Part shown: piece by piece, positions 8,758 through 19,806 of the stretch
Layout of the letters: each line of letters starts with the position of its first letter
Numbering within the stretch: position 1 is the first letter of the stretch
NCBI GenBank assembly: GCA_023374025.1
Contig: SIJG01000019.1
Coordinates: 310,864-374,863 of the forward strand
Length of the DNA stretch: 64,000 bases
Source of the DNA: Heterodera schachtii
Lineage: Eukaryota; Nematoda; Chromadorea; Rhabditida; Heteroderidae
Reading direction: 5' to 3'
Notes under the pieces: model-generated
What the model was told of the DNA's origin: nothing
The model's input: only the letters and a program-made list of their open reading frames with translations
Database searches by the model: none
Translations under genes and position numbers: made by a program

Positions 8758-9084
8758 ATGTCACCAAGTGAAAACTCTGACCGTCCCTTCCAACCACCCG
8801 GCAATGTTCAGCCTGTTCAACAGCCGCATCAACAACCGGATGCAGACGCCGAGTTGCAAGCTCAAATTGAAGATGCAGAGGAGGATTTACTCTTGAACTG
8901 GTGGCGTGAAGACCCGACAATTGTAATTTTGTTTTTTTAATTTAGCATATTAATTTCATCACACATTCAGATTCGTTTTCTTTTTGGAAACAGACGAGCC
9001 CCTGCCATAGAAGCCGCGCTTCTTCAACGCGCCGAACATGAGGCCGAGATTTTTCGTCAATACGCCGAGAATCAACAACAATGA
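8758..9084 (+). CDS. small acidic glutamine-rich protein (two exons)
   Basis: Exon 1 is 8758-8922 and exon 2 is 8971-9084, with a 48-nt GT-AG intron ending in TTCAG. Joining keeps the frame and gives about 92 residues. The start MSPSEN and the following proline/glutamine-rich part and DAEEDLLL block resemble MPPSEN, a PQQPEQ segment and DVEEALLF in the small acidic protein at 49583-49897 of copy B. The C-terminal QRAEHEAEIFRQYAEN also resembles its counterpart there. It is therefore an element gene conserved between families, although it sits after the capsid gene here and before the polymerase in copy B. The function is unknown. Confidence 0.6.
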
Positions 9085-9401
9085 GAAGAGACCAATCAGT
9101 TATCATTGTCGTATGTTTCTTTTTAATTTTAATATTTTCTTATGAGGATAAAATTACAATTTCAAAGGCAAGCACCAATATTTTTTCAATCAAAGTAGTG
9201 ATTAAGCTATTTTGTTATTTTTTCCTTATAATAATTTAGTAAATATTAATTGGTATTTGTTATTGTTATCGTATTATTTTTGAAAAGATAAAAGTTTTAA
9301 TTATTTAATTGTATAAAATATTTTTTTAAATAAGAAAATATTTTTTATAATAAACTTGATTTCTAGCATTAAAAAATCGCTTGTGGTAAAGGGGAAAATT
9401 T
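9085..9401. other. AT-rich flank of copy A
   Basis: No gene or terminal repeat can be recognised. Composition falls back to A/T-rich within about 40 bp of the last stop codon. Confidence 0.5.
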
Positions 9402-9665
9402 TTCACCATTTAGTTAACAATTATCCCATTCCTTTCAACTCTCCCTGTGGCCAAGTGGTTAAGCTCCTCGCTTCCACTCTCAGCGGTTCGAGTCCGCTAC
9501 CATGTTTTTGATTTTTCACAATTTTTCGGAATTTTCATCATTTAGTCAACAATTATCCCATACCTTCCAACTGCCTTTGTGGCCAAGTGGTTAAGCTCCT
9601 TGCTTCCACTCTCAGAGGTTCGAGCCCGCGACCATGTTTTTGATTTTCCATAATTTATCGGACAA
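9402..9665 (+). repeat. tandem pair of tRNA-like (SINE-like) units
   Basis: Two direct copies of a unit of about 132 bp (9402-9533 and 9534-9665). Each contains TGGCCAAGTGG, a perfect Pol III A-box, and about 30 bp later GGTTCGAGTCC (perfect B-box in unit 1) or GGTTCGAGCCC (unit 2). The B-box of unit 1 lies in a 5-bp T-arm-like stem AGCGG/CCGCT. A T5 run follows at once and could terminate Pol III. The anticodon arm and acceptor stem do not pair convincingly, so this is not called a functional tRNA. A tRNA-derived repeat or decayed tRNA gene (Ser/Leu-like D-arm) is the best reading. Confidence 0.6.
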
Positions 9666-12600
9666 AATCTCGCGCGCAAAAATATTTAAATAATTAATTT
9701 AAATTAAATTTAAATTAATTAATTAAAGTCTCGCGCACCATCCCATAGGTTTCGGGATCAAAGATCATCCAATAGGTATGGGGTGCGGGGCGGGGGGGGG
9801 GGGGGGGTCCGAAAATAAGGATTGAAAAAAATCGATAATCAAAGTACTCGTACATTGTAGTAATATTAAAAAAAGAAAATTACAAGAAAAAAAGGAATTC
9901 CCAGCCCTGTAATTCTTTGCATTTTATCAAAAATAAATAAATAATGATAAAGAATTTTTTTCATTTTTGTAACAATTCGTAAGAAAGTGATAAAAATGCC
10001 AAATAAAATTTATATAATAGCAAAAAATTGCAGATTTTTGTAGTATTTTATTTTTCCAGAATGACTTTTCAGAACCGAGGTATAAATTTTTTTCTGAAAA
10101 TTCGAATTTTTCCAAAAAGTCTGGAATAACTTTTTTCAATTTCAAGATAAAAATATCAAATAAATCCCATAAAATTCTCCTTATTTTTCTCTATTTTAAA
10201 AGCTTTATTGCATGAAAATTGACTTACCCTGAGGTTAGTTATGGATTTTCAAATATTTGCCCAAATTTCCAAGGTCAAAAAAATTGAAAATATTTTCAAA
10301 GTTTTAAAAAATCCAATAATTATGAAACTTAAAATGAACATCATTTCTAGGGAGCCTAGCTCGGAATTTTTTCGGATTAATCGGATGATAGTTAAGTATG
10401 TTGAAACAAATTTCAAAATTTTTCATAATATAAAAATCTTAAAAATTTTTACTACACCAGATTCAATTGAAAAAATAAATGAATGACAAGGGTAGCAATT
10501 TATTAAAATAATAACAGGTTAAAAGGATAAAATTTAAAAATTCAATACTCAGCAGCGCTATTCTTAAAATCATCAACATTGATGCAAAAACGAATAAACC
10601 ATTAGTAAAAAACTATTTAACTCCCTTTGAATAATTAATCGGACTATTCTACGAGGATATTATTATACATACAAAAATGAAAATTTTAAAAACCTATTGT
10701 AACATTTCAATAAATTAATAAACAATTTTGAAAATTTTCACATAAATTTTTTAATATAAATTTATAAAAAGAGATTTATTTGTAAAAATTCTTTAATCTA
10801 AAATACTTTCATATTAATTCAAAAAAATTATTAACTTATTCGAAAAAAACCCATACCAAATTATTAATAAAGAAAGTTTAAAAGTGATTACACAAAATAT
10901 AATTTAATATTTTCTTTTAAAAGTCTAAACAAAAGAGAAAAGAATTTATTTAATCCTTATTTAAAATATGAAGATAAAATTTTAATTAAATATTTTCAGT
11001 CTAATATAATAAATAAACTTGAAGTCAATTAAGCACTTTTGGTTAATGATATTTAATATTAAGAAATTTTAATTATTTTTTATTCGAAATCCCAATATAT
11101 TAAATGTATTTAAGCATCATTTAATTAAATTATAACGTTTATAATAAAAAAAAAATTGATAAATAATTATTGATTTTTGCATTTTTGTGAAGTGGCCAAT
11201 CACGCTCTCGATAATTCTTATTCATTATTAAAATCTTAATCAAAGAAATATTTAGCAGATTAGGAATAAAAAAATAAAACAAATAAATATTCAATAAAAA
11301 AGATAATCAATTAAAAATACAAATACTAATAAAAAAAAAAGTTCTTCATAATTACGAATGTAAATGGCATATCGGAACACAAAAAAATTTTAATTTAAAA
11401 AATAAATATAAACACAGCTATTAATAAATAATTAAATAATAAATTTTAATCCAAATTTGAAATTGCAAAAAATTATAGTTACTTAATTTTTAAGTAATGA
11501 AATATCTTAATTAAATCAAATTTTAAATATAACATTATGTATAAACTTGATTAAATTTGGTGTTCTTTTCACTCAGGTAAAGGACCATTGTTTTTTCTAT
11601 ATGCTGAAAACCCAAATTAATGGCCTCATTAAACTTGTAAATTTAATCAAAAAATAGATGATTTATAAAATAGATTCTAAATATCCTTATATTATATTTT
11701 AGAGGAATAAATATTTTCTCTAAAAGTAAATAAAAAATAAATAAATTTTTCCAATTTTGACCGATACACAATTAAAGTAATTTTTGGACAAAAAAAATTA
11801 ACCTCTCCAATGATTTTAACATGAAAGGGACACTTTTCTAGCCAATATTGATCAATATTTCACCTCAAAATTATAAAGAAATACTTAATTAATATTAAAT
11901 TACTTAAATATCACGATAGCGAGAGAATATAATTTCTTATAAAATTTTCACCTGTAAAAACCAAAACAAAATTATTAATAGAATATTGGAACAAAATAAC
12001 CGGAAATCAAGATATATTCACCGGAATAATTTGACAACATATCAATCAGTGTAGAAAAATCTTAAAACCCCGTAAATTTAAAAGTAAACGGAAACTTACA
12101 TTATATATAAAATATTGAGATAATCATATAAATTAAGCATGTTATATGTTTTTATAAAAGAAAAATTACCTTAAAAATATTGAAAAATTATTTAAATTGA
12201 GACATAAATAATTATGGTAATTTAAAATAATTTAAACGAGAAGCATTATCGATAACATACACAGAATTTTCGGCATGTGAAATTTAATATTGTTAACACA
12301 AAAATATATAGTAATCAAAGCCAGCATAAATATTTATAATTATATTAATAAAAAATTAAAAGAATTAATTAAAAATTTATATGATTAAAAAATTGAATGC
12401 TCTTCTCAATAGATAAATGTATGTATTTATTTGTTAAATGATGAAGAAAACACAGGTCTTGAAGGATTTTTACTTTCTTCAGCAAATTACAAAATAATAA
12501 TATTTAGAAAATTATCATTTTATTTGTATGAATTGATTTACAAAACGTTTATATTTATAATTTATATCAAAAAGAAAAACATAAATATGATTATAAAAAA

Positions 12601-15016
12601 ATAAAAGTTAATGGAAATTTATTAATATAATTTTAACCCTCAAAATTAGTCTATATTATTATATTATTAAAATTAGCAATCTTAAATTAATATTAAGTCT
12701 TGGACATATGAATACCGAAAAGGATTTAATTGTTACAATTTATCTTAAAAACACGTAAAAATAATTAATTATAAATATTAAGGAAAAATTACATTTGAAA
12801 TTTTAATACTATTGATGTTTTATTTTTCTGAATGATTTTATCAATTTTTTAAAAGTTTTTCTTTTCCTCAATTTTCGTCAGTAAATTTTTCGACTTATTT
12901 TAAAACTTTTAAAAATAAAATTATCAAAATAAAATACTAATTAAAAAATCTTTAACAAAGTAAATGTGCTTGTTATAATAATCGATATTCGTTTATTATT
13001 GTAAAAAATTTATCACTTCAAATAAATTTGAGAAGATAAATAAAAACATTCCAAAATTAAATTCAACATTAATTTAAATGTATATTTTTTATAGATGAAT
13101 CATTTGAAAGTATTTAATTTTTATATTTTTTAATTTAAAAAATAAATTGCTTAAAAAAGTTGTTTTAAAATAATTAAATGGTATGAAACAAAACTTTTTA
13201 TTACAATAGTTAAATAAATTACAAACAAAATATTTTTTATCTAAAATTTCCTAAAATAAAAAAATAATAATAACTAAATCTATAAAAATTAAACAATCTC
13301 TTTTTTAAACATATTTAAAGTAAATAAAATGAAATTATTTGTTTCCAAACTTATTATAAAATTTTTACCTGTTCTCCTACAATGAATTTTTGTTAACCAC
13401 AATTTTTATTAATTGTAAAAAAAATATATAAGTATTTTTTTTATTAAATAATTAGTTTTATTTCATATAGATTATTTTCCTGAGTAAATTTTTAATATTA
13501 CAGTTAAATTTGCTAATAATAATAATTTACTTTTTTTTGCTCAAAAATCAGATATTAAGTATTACAACAAATGATAATTGTTAAAAATGGAAGAGAGTAA
13601 AATTTTAAAATTTTGAATTGTCCACTTTAAAAAGGGAATGAGCCGACATTAAATATTCTCGTTTAGTTTATGCAAAATAAATATAAGCAATTATATTCAA
13701 TGTATTACAAAAAATGCCTTAAATGCGAATAAATACACTTAAAACCATTCAATAAGTGAAAGTTCTTGAATTTTAACATATAATTAAAGCATATTGCTAA
13801 AAACCAATAAATAATTTTTACTTTAAAAAAAATAAAAAATATTTTGTAAGAAAAATTAATGAAATCAAACTATTTAATAAAAAAAAACTCAATTTTTTCA
13901 AATTTATAAAAATCAGAAAACGTTTAAATAATTTGAAAAAATTAGATTTTAATTCAGATAAAAATTAATATGCAACTTTAACACAATAAATATAAACAAT
14001 TGAAAAAAATTAACCAAATTAAACCATACGAGATTTAATTTTAAAAACTTTATACTAATAAAAGCATCTATAAATAATAAAATAAAACAATACGGAAGAA
14101 AATTTTGATATGCGCCCGAAAATGAGCGTCATTTTAGTAATTTTGTTAACATGTTATTTAAGAATTATATTTTAAATTTTTATAATACATTATATACTTT
14201 ATTAAATGTCAATTTTTTATTTTTTTGTTTATTAATTGTGAGGTGAATTTTATCTAAAATCATTTTTATTAATTTGCCGGTTATACATGATTAATTTATT
14301 TTAATCTTTTATTATTAAACTTTTTATTAAACAATCTCGTTGGTCGTCATAGTTGGATGCGCTTTGCCGTTTGGACACGTTTTACTATTTTTTATGATGT
14401 TAATAACAATTATTCATTTTGTAATGTTTTCAGAAATTGAATTTTAATACCTTATTATTAATATATTTTATGCATTTTTTGAATTCATTATTTTCATTTA
14501 TTGATTTTATACAAAAAAATATTACGCCTATATCCAATCTCTAATAAAAATATATGAATATTAAAAAAAATAATAATTTAAAAATATTTTTCCCCATATT
14601 ATATTTTGAACACGAAAATTTATTATTGTAAATTATTAATATTCCTTTGTATTTAATTATTGATTCTCTTGAATTTTTCTCATAAAATTTTAGCTTTATC
14701 AAAAGTATATAATTAATATTTATCAATTTCTGTAATAAAATCTTATACTGTTTGTTGAATTAACTGTTATGGCAAAGAATGTGCAAAAATTATAATATTA
14801 GTTCAAGCAATAATTATTTTTTACATATATGTTTTGATTAGCAGTAGATTAATCCGTTATTTATTAAAAATTAATTGATTAATCATGTACTTTCATTTGT
14901 TTCTTTTCTTTTATATTTGTTCCTTCTTTCCGTACTAAATGCAAATATTTCATATTAAATTCTGTAGTATTAGTAATGTAACATAGAAGTATAATTCTAT
15001 AAGAACATCGTTCTGC
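9666..15016. other. AT-rich, gene-poor DNA with a G-run
   Basis: Apart from a run of 17 or more G residues near 9789-9806, beside short CTCGCGCGC/CTCGCGCAC motifs (about 9668-9738), this stretch is A/T-rich with only short chance ORFs. The ORFs seen (such as 10241-10486 and 14541-14726) are composed of the residues expected from random AT-rich codons and have no domain character. No gene is called. Confidence 0.5.
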
Positions 15017-15232
15017 ATTCCGAACCCCGGACCCGAACTCGAACAAAAAGTCGAAAGTCAATTTTCGAAATTTGAGTTTTTCTTCCAAATCTGGTTTAAA
15101 TACATGGAAACAAACTGAAAACCATCAATTCTTTAATAAGAGATCATTTATGCCGTTTTTGAACCAAAAATGCTAAATTCGAAAATTTGAACTTTCGAAT
15201 TTTTGTTCGAATTCCGCTCCGCGGTTCGGAAT
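15017..15232. repeat. inverted repeat (foldback/MITE-like, 39-bp arms)
   Basis: Arms at 15017-15055 and 15194-15232 are imperfect reverse complements, sharing for example ATTCCGAACC and TCGAACAAAAA blocks. They enclose about 140 bp. The pairing continues weakly inward through TTCGAAA-type segments. The arms are GC-richer than the surroundings, suggesting an inserted foldback element. No target-site duplication could be fixed. Confidence 0.5.
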
Positions 15233-17950
15233 TTGACATAAATAGATACTGGATTCGTGATCAATGATTCCGTACACCTAAGGAACTTGTTTTTTATAAC
15301 AATAAAATGGTTTTTAAAATTTTCTAACGACTTTGCCTGACCGTGTGCGTTTGTAGGGGATATACAAATTTAAAATTAAAAACTGTTTGTTTAAAAATTT
15401 ATCTTTTTTTGCCTAATAATTTTACCTTTTATTTTTGCAATTTTATTATATATTAAGTTTTCAAATTTAGGTTTTATTTCCATGCCCAATTGGTTATTTT
15501 AACGAAATTTTAGAATACATTAAGGTCAACAATTATTTAAAATATTTTAATAACTTTTAAATTTAATAACATACATTTTATGCTAATATAAATCATTTAT
15601 TTTTTGTGGCTAAATCTAACCAATATTTGCTAAAGAGAGCATGAAAAAGGGAAACAAAAGTGAACAATAATCAATTAACGAAAAGAAACAATAGTTTTCT
15701 TCTCATGTCTTTAATTTAAAAAAATAAAATTAAATATGTAATTAGACAAAAAATGGGATCAATTTTTATGAATGGTGCTATGGTTCCAATTAAGTATTTA
15801 TATTTGCAAGAACAAATGTTGCTACCATTTTATTCATGTATAGATAAAAAAATAAATATTTAATCTTTTTTATCACTTGCCATTGTAAAAATTGTTCGTT
15901 GACAACTAAAAATTTTATTTTTTTAAATTCACTTTTTTAATTTTATATGAATTATAGTCAATTTTAACTTCTCAAGATGCGGAAAACAGTTCTTGAAGTC
16001 AAATTGCGTTTATCGGCTGATTTTTAGATAATTATTAATGCTTTTATTTAAATATTATGAAAACAAATAATTTTATACTGCTGTAGTTATAAATTAGTTA
16101 TTGTTAAAAGTGAACATATTTAAAATTACACGGAAGTTTAATTAGAGATTTTAAAGTTTTAAATTTATTATATTTTAGAAAGATTTTTCACTTTATATAT
16201 TTCTAATTAATTAAATTGCCCTCGAGATTATGTAATCTGAAAAGCTTATGGATGAGGTGTTTGAATATTTGACGAGGGCAAGTTCTATTTTCAAATTAAA
16301 AATATTAACTATTATTGTCTTAAGTGATTTTTTAAAAATAATATTTTCTTTTAAAACATATAAATAATAATTTGTAAGAACTATTTTGCAATTTAGTTTC
16401 ATTAATCTATTCAATATAAATCCCGAAATATTTAAATAATATTTACAAAAAAATGACGAATTATTAACCAAAATATTTAAAAAATCAAATACTAAGACAA
16501 TATTTAAGAAAAATGAAAAAAATAATAATTAACTGCTCATAACATTATCATAAAATTTATATCTCTAGGCTTAATGGAAACAATATATGAGTTTTTGTAA
16601 TTTTAAAAAAATTGATGAAAAGAAAATTTTTCTGTTAAATTGAAAAATATCTTTTCAGAAAATGTTTTTATTCTTTTATATAAAAATGCATAAATTAAAG
16701 AAAAACATAATGAACAAAATCCGATTAATTTGTCAATTACAACAAATTTTTTAAAGTTATTTTGCAATTTCAATTAATTTTGAACGCCCAAAATAACTCA
16801 TACAATTTATGGTAATTATTGTATTGTTTGACCAATTTTATTCATTCTTGTTATAATAGAACGTTAATATTTTGGTTTTTCATGCAAATTTTATTTTGAA
16901 AAATTTGGAAAATATCATAGCTTTAACGATAAGGATTTTATTTTAACTTTTGTTTTTTTTGTATGTTAAAAAAATAAAAGAATTTATAATTACTGTATTA
17001 TATTTTTGCATCATTGTAAGAATTTGTGTTTGTGTAGGCCATGCCATTTATTTACATTTACTTCTGCTTAATTTTAAATCTTGTCCACTTCACAGTATAT
17101 TATTGTTTTTAGTTTCCTCAAAATTTTTTTTTATAATTTTGAAATTTTAAGTTGATTGTTTTCAATTTATGTTTTTCAACTTTTAATAGATTTAATAATG
17201 ATTTTTTAGTGGAATAAAATCATTTCCTTAATATTTTTGTTTATTAAATTATTTAAAATGTTTACTAAAAATTTTTTTTTCAAATTGTTTATCTCTTATA
17301 AACGGTAAATTTCTGTTTCTTCTGAATTTATTTATTTCTGAGAAAAGATATGATTCTTTGCTTTCCAATGAAAAAAATAATCAAAATCAAAATATACAAA
17401 TATTGAAAAATGCCATAAATTTTTTATTTTTTGTTTAAGATTGGAATTTTAAAGTTTTGACTTATAATAAATACATTGTTGAATTTCAATAGCTTTGAGT
17501 TTTATTTAATAATACAAGAGATGATAATATAGTTTTATTCCTTATTTTTTATTTATTTATTTGGAAAGCAATATCAATTTAAAAACGAAAACAGTCATTG
17601 ATGCACAAATAAGTTAAAATTAGTTTTTTTTTTTAATTTAAATTTCCTTAATAAATTCTTATTATTTTTTATTATTTAATTTAATTTTTTTATAGTTATT
17701 AAAAATATACGAAATTTTATTATTTTTTTATAAATTCTTTCGTACTGGAAAAGTTTCAGTGTTTATATATTATTTAAATAATTTTATTAAATGATACATA
17801 TTATTTTTAGTATCAATCTTGTTAAGAGTTTGGTATAATGAGATTTATTTGACCTGGACTTAGCATTAGCTTAATAATAATAATAATAATTGTTTATGAT
17901 AAAAATGTTTAAGTTTTCATATAATTCTAATACATATATAATTTTAGGAA

Positions 17951-18015
17951 TTCTTAATTTTTGTGTTTATTTTAAACCTTTTCCTGAATTTGATTTAATT
18001 GCGTCAACTGTCTTT
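17951..18015. repeat. dispersed repeat, copy 1 (partner 19741-19806)
   Basis: About 65 bp nearly identical to 19741-19806 in the same orientation, containing TTTTAAACCTTTTCCTGAAT and ending TCAACTGTCTTT. Sequence on either side is not obviously shared. Confidence 0.7.
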
Positions 18016-18590
18016 GTGATGCTTATTTTATTACTAAGAAATAATTATATTCAAATAAGTTTTAGAAAAAATATTATTTCTCATGAATTAGTTAGAATAA
18101 AATAAAATTTTGAAAATTATTAAAAATTATATATTATTTACATTTATTTTCCATTATATTTTATCTCCGTAATCAAAATAAAATTTTTATAACAATAATA
18201 ACATTGATCATTCACAATTAATTTTTAAAAATATTTATGATAAAAAGTCGCAATTATAAATAAACACGGATATTATAATAATTTTCAGCAAAATGAACTT
18301 AATCTAAGAACTATTTAGCAAAATATGATTAATTAATTATAAAATAAAATTGAGTTTATGATAAATTGTTAAATAAAATTTTCTTTTTATAAAAAACTAA
18401 ATATATTTTTAAGTGTTGATAACTTCAATATAATAATATATTTATAAGATGAAAAAAAAAGTAAAGAAAATTATTTATTTAAAAAATTTTAGCTATATTA
18501 AATATCAAATTATTTATTTTTTAAATGGATCAATAAAATAATAAATTAATAAAAATAAATTAAATTATATAAAATCAAGTAAATTAAACA

Positions 18591-18770
18591 CTTGAAAAAT
18601 TTACAAAATTAAATTGAACAGATCTACACTTTTAAATAGATTTAAATGAATGGGGCACATTTTAAATTTTTACATTTTAAAAATAAATATATTTTTTTCT
18701 TTGTTCTTTTTATTTCTTTTTCTAAATAAATGATCTTTTTTTAATAATTTTTGATATTTTTTTATTGCAA
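18591..18770. repeat. dispersed AT-rich repeat, copy 1 (partner about 31338-31600)
   Basis: A series of blocks in the same order is shared with about 31338-31600: AAATTTACAAAA, AAATTGAACA, TTTTAAATAG, GGGCAC, then TTACATTTTT, TTTCTAAAT and TTTTTGATATTTTT. The second copy has an insertion of about 60 bp. This looks like two diverged members of a repeat family. Confidence 0.5.
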
Positions 18771-19740
18771 CAAAAATAATACTAATTATATCAATTAAGC
18801 TGAAATTTAATGATAGGATTATCTTATTTTATACAAAAATAAAAATAAAATGGTACTTACAATTGAATTTCTGCATAATATAGAGATTATTCATATACAT
18901 TCAGTAAAAATCGTTAGGAGACTAATAAAAGTATATATTCAAAATAATAATTTGAATTTTAATTTTTTTAATCATAATGCTCAATAACATTGTAAAAAAA
19001 TAAAGACTTTTTCTTTTTTCTGAATACTAAAGCAGTTTTATTTAAAAAAGAAAAATCATCTTTTTGAAAATATACTCATTATAAATTATGGTAATATAAA
19101 AAAAGTTAATTGATAAATTAGTATTGACTTGTTTATAAAAATTGTCAAAAATGGCCAAAAAACTAATATTGACGATTACAACACACAAGGAAATGCGATT
19201 AGCCCTGAAATTTTAAAAATTTCGTAGGGTCCCCATCAATAAATTAGCTAAAATTATAACAATTTCGAGATAAAAAAATCAGTTTGTCAAAAGGACTAAA
19301 TGATTTAGTGAATTGATTTTTTTATTATTTTTCATTTTAGTCCGCAATATTTTTTTTTATTATTAGTTTTGAAGATAAAAAATAAAGAGTATTTTATTTA
19401 ATTAATTTGCTACATAATGTTTATTTTTCAAAGATTTTATTTAATTTATTTTAGTCAAAATCTTGACATCTTTCAATCCTTCCTTTGGGTTGTTGCTCTT
19501 TCTGATCATAACAGTTTTTGTTATTTATGTTCATTTAAATTACAGATATTATTATATAATTTGTAGATTTGATTATTTAATTTTTATTTTAATATTTATC
19601 TGAGATAATAAAAACTGTTTTTATTTTATAAATAATGCTTTATTAGTAGTTTTTTGTGATATAATATTATAAGAAGACATATTTTATAAATAAGTTTTTC
19701 TTTTAATATTTTGTCTATTTGTCGCATAATATTAATTTGA

Positions 19741-19806
19741 TTCTTAATTTTTTATGTTTATTTTAAACCTTTTCCTGAATTTGATTTAATTGTGTCAACT
19801 GTCTTT
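19741..19806. repeat. dispersed repeat, copy 2 (partner 17951-18015)
   Basis: Direct near-identical copy of 17951-18015, differing by a few substitutions and one or two indels. Confidence 0.7.

Larger units (their letters stand above)
1803..9084 (+). mobile_element. Polinton/Maverick-type element, left copy (copy A), partial
   Basis: A block of ten or eleven tightly packed genes with the hallmark Polinton set: FtsK/HerA-type ATPase, retroviral-type integrase with chromodomain, adenain-type protease, penton-like and major capsid proteins. Base composition is clearly richer in G and C than the flanks. All recognised genes read without breaks. The DNA polymerase B gene is missing, and at the left the element fades out within a stub of the divergent minus-strand gene. 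I found no terminal inverted repeats, so the outer limits given are the first and last recognisable coding bases. Gene order from ATPase to major capsid matches copy B at 57775-64000, but protein identity is only moderate, so these are two different families or old lineages rather than a recent duplication. Confidence 0.85.

Noticed and set aside
8645..8896. 83-codon ORF overlapping the small acidic genes
   Set aside because: It overlaps two better-supported frames and has no conserved counterpart.
9402..9665. Two functional tRNA genes
   Set aside because: A- and B-boxes are good, but the acceptor and anticodon stems do not pair; listed as tRNA-like repeat instead.
9927..18105. Several 60-90-codon ORFs in the AT-rich interval
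   Set aside because: Rich in K, N, I, F and Y as expected from random AT sequence; no domain, no conserved start context or neighbours.
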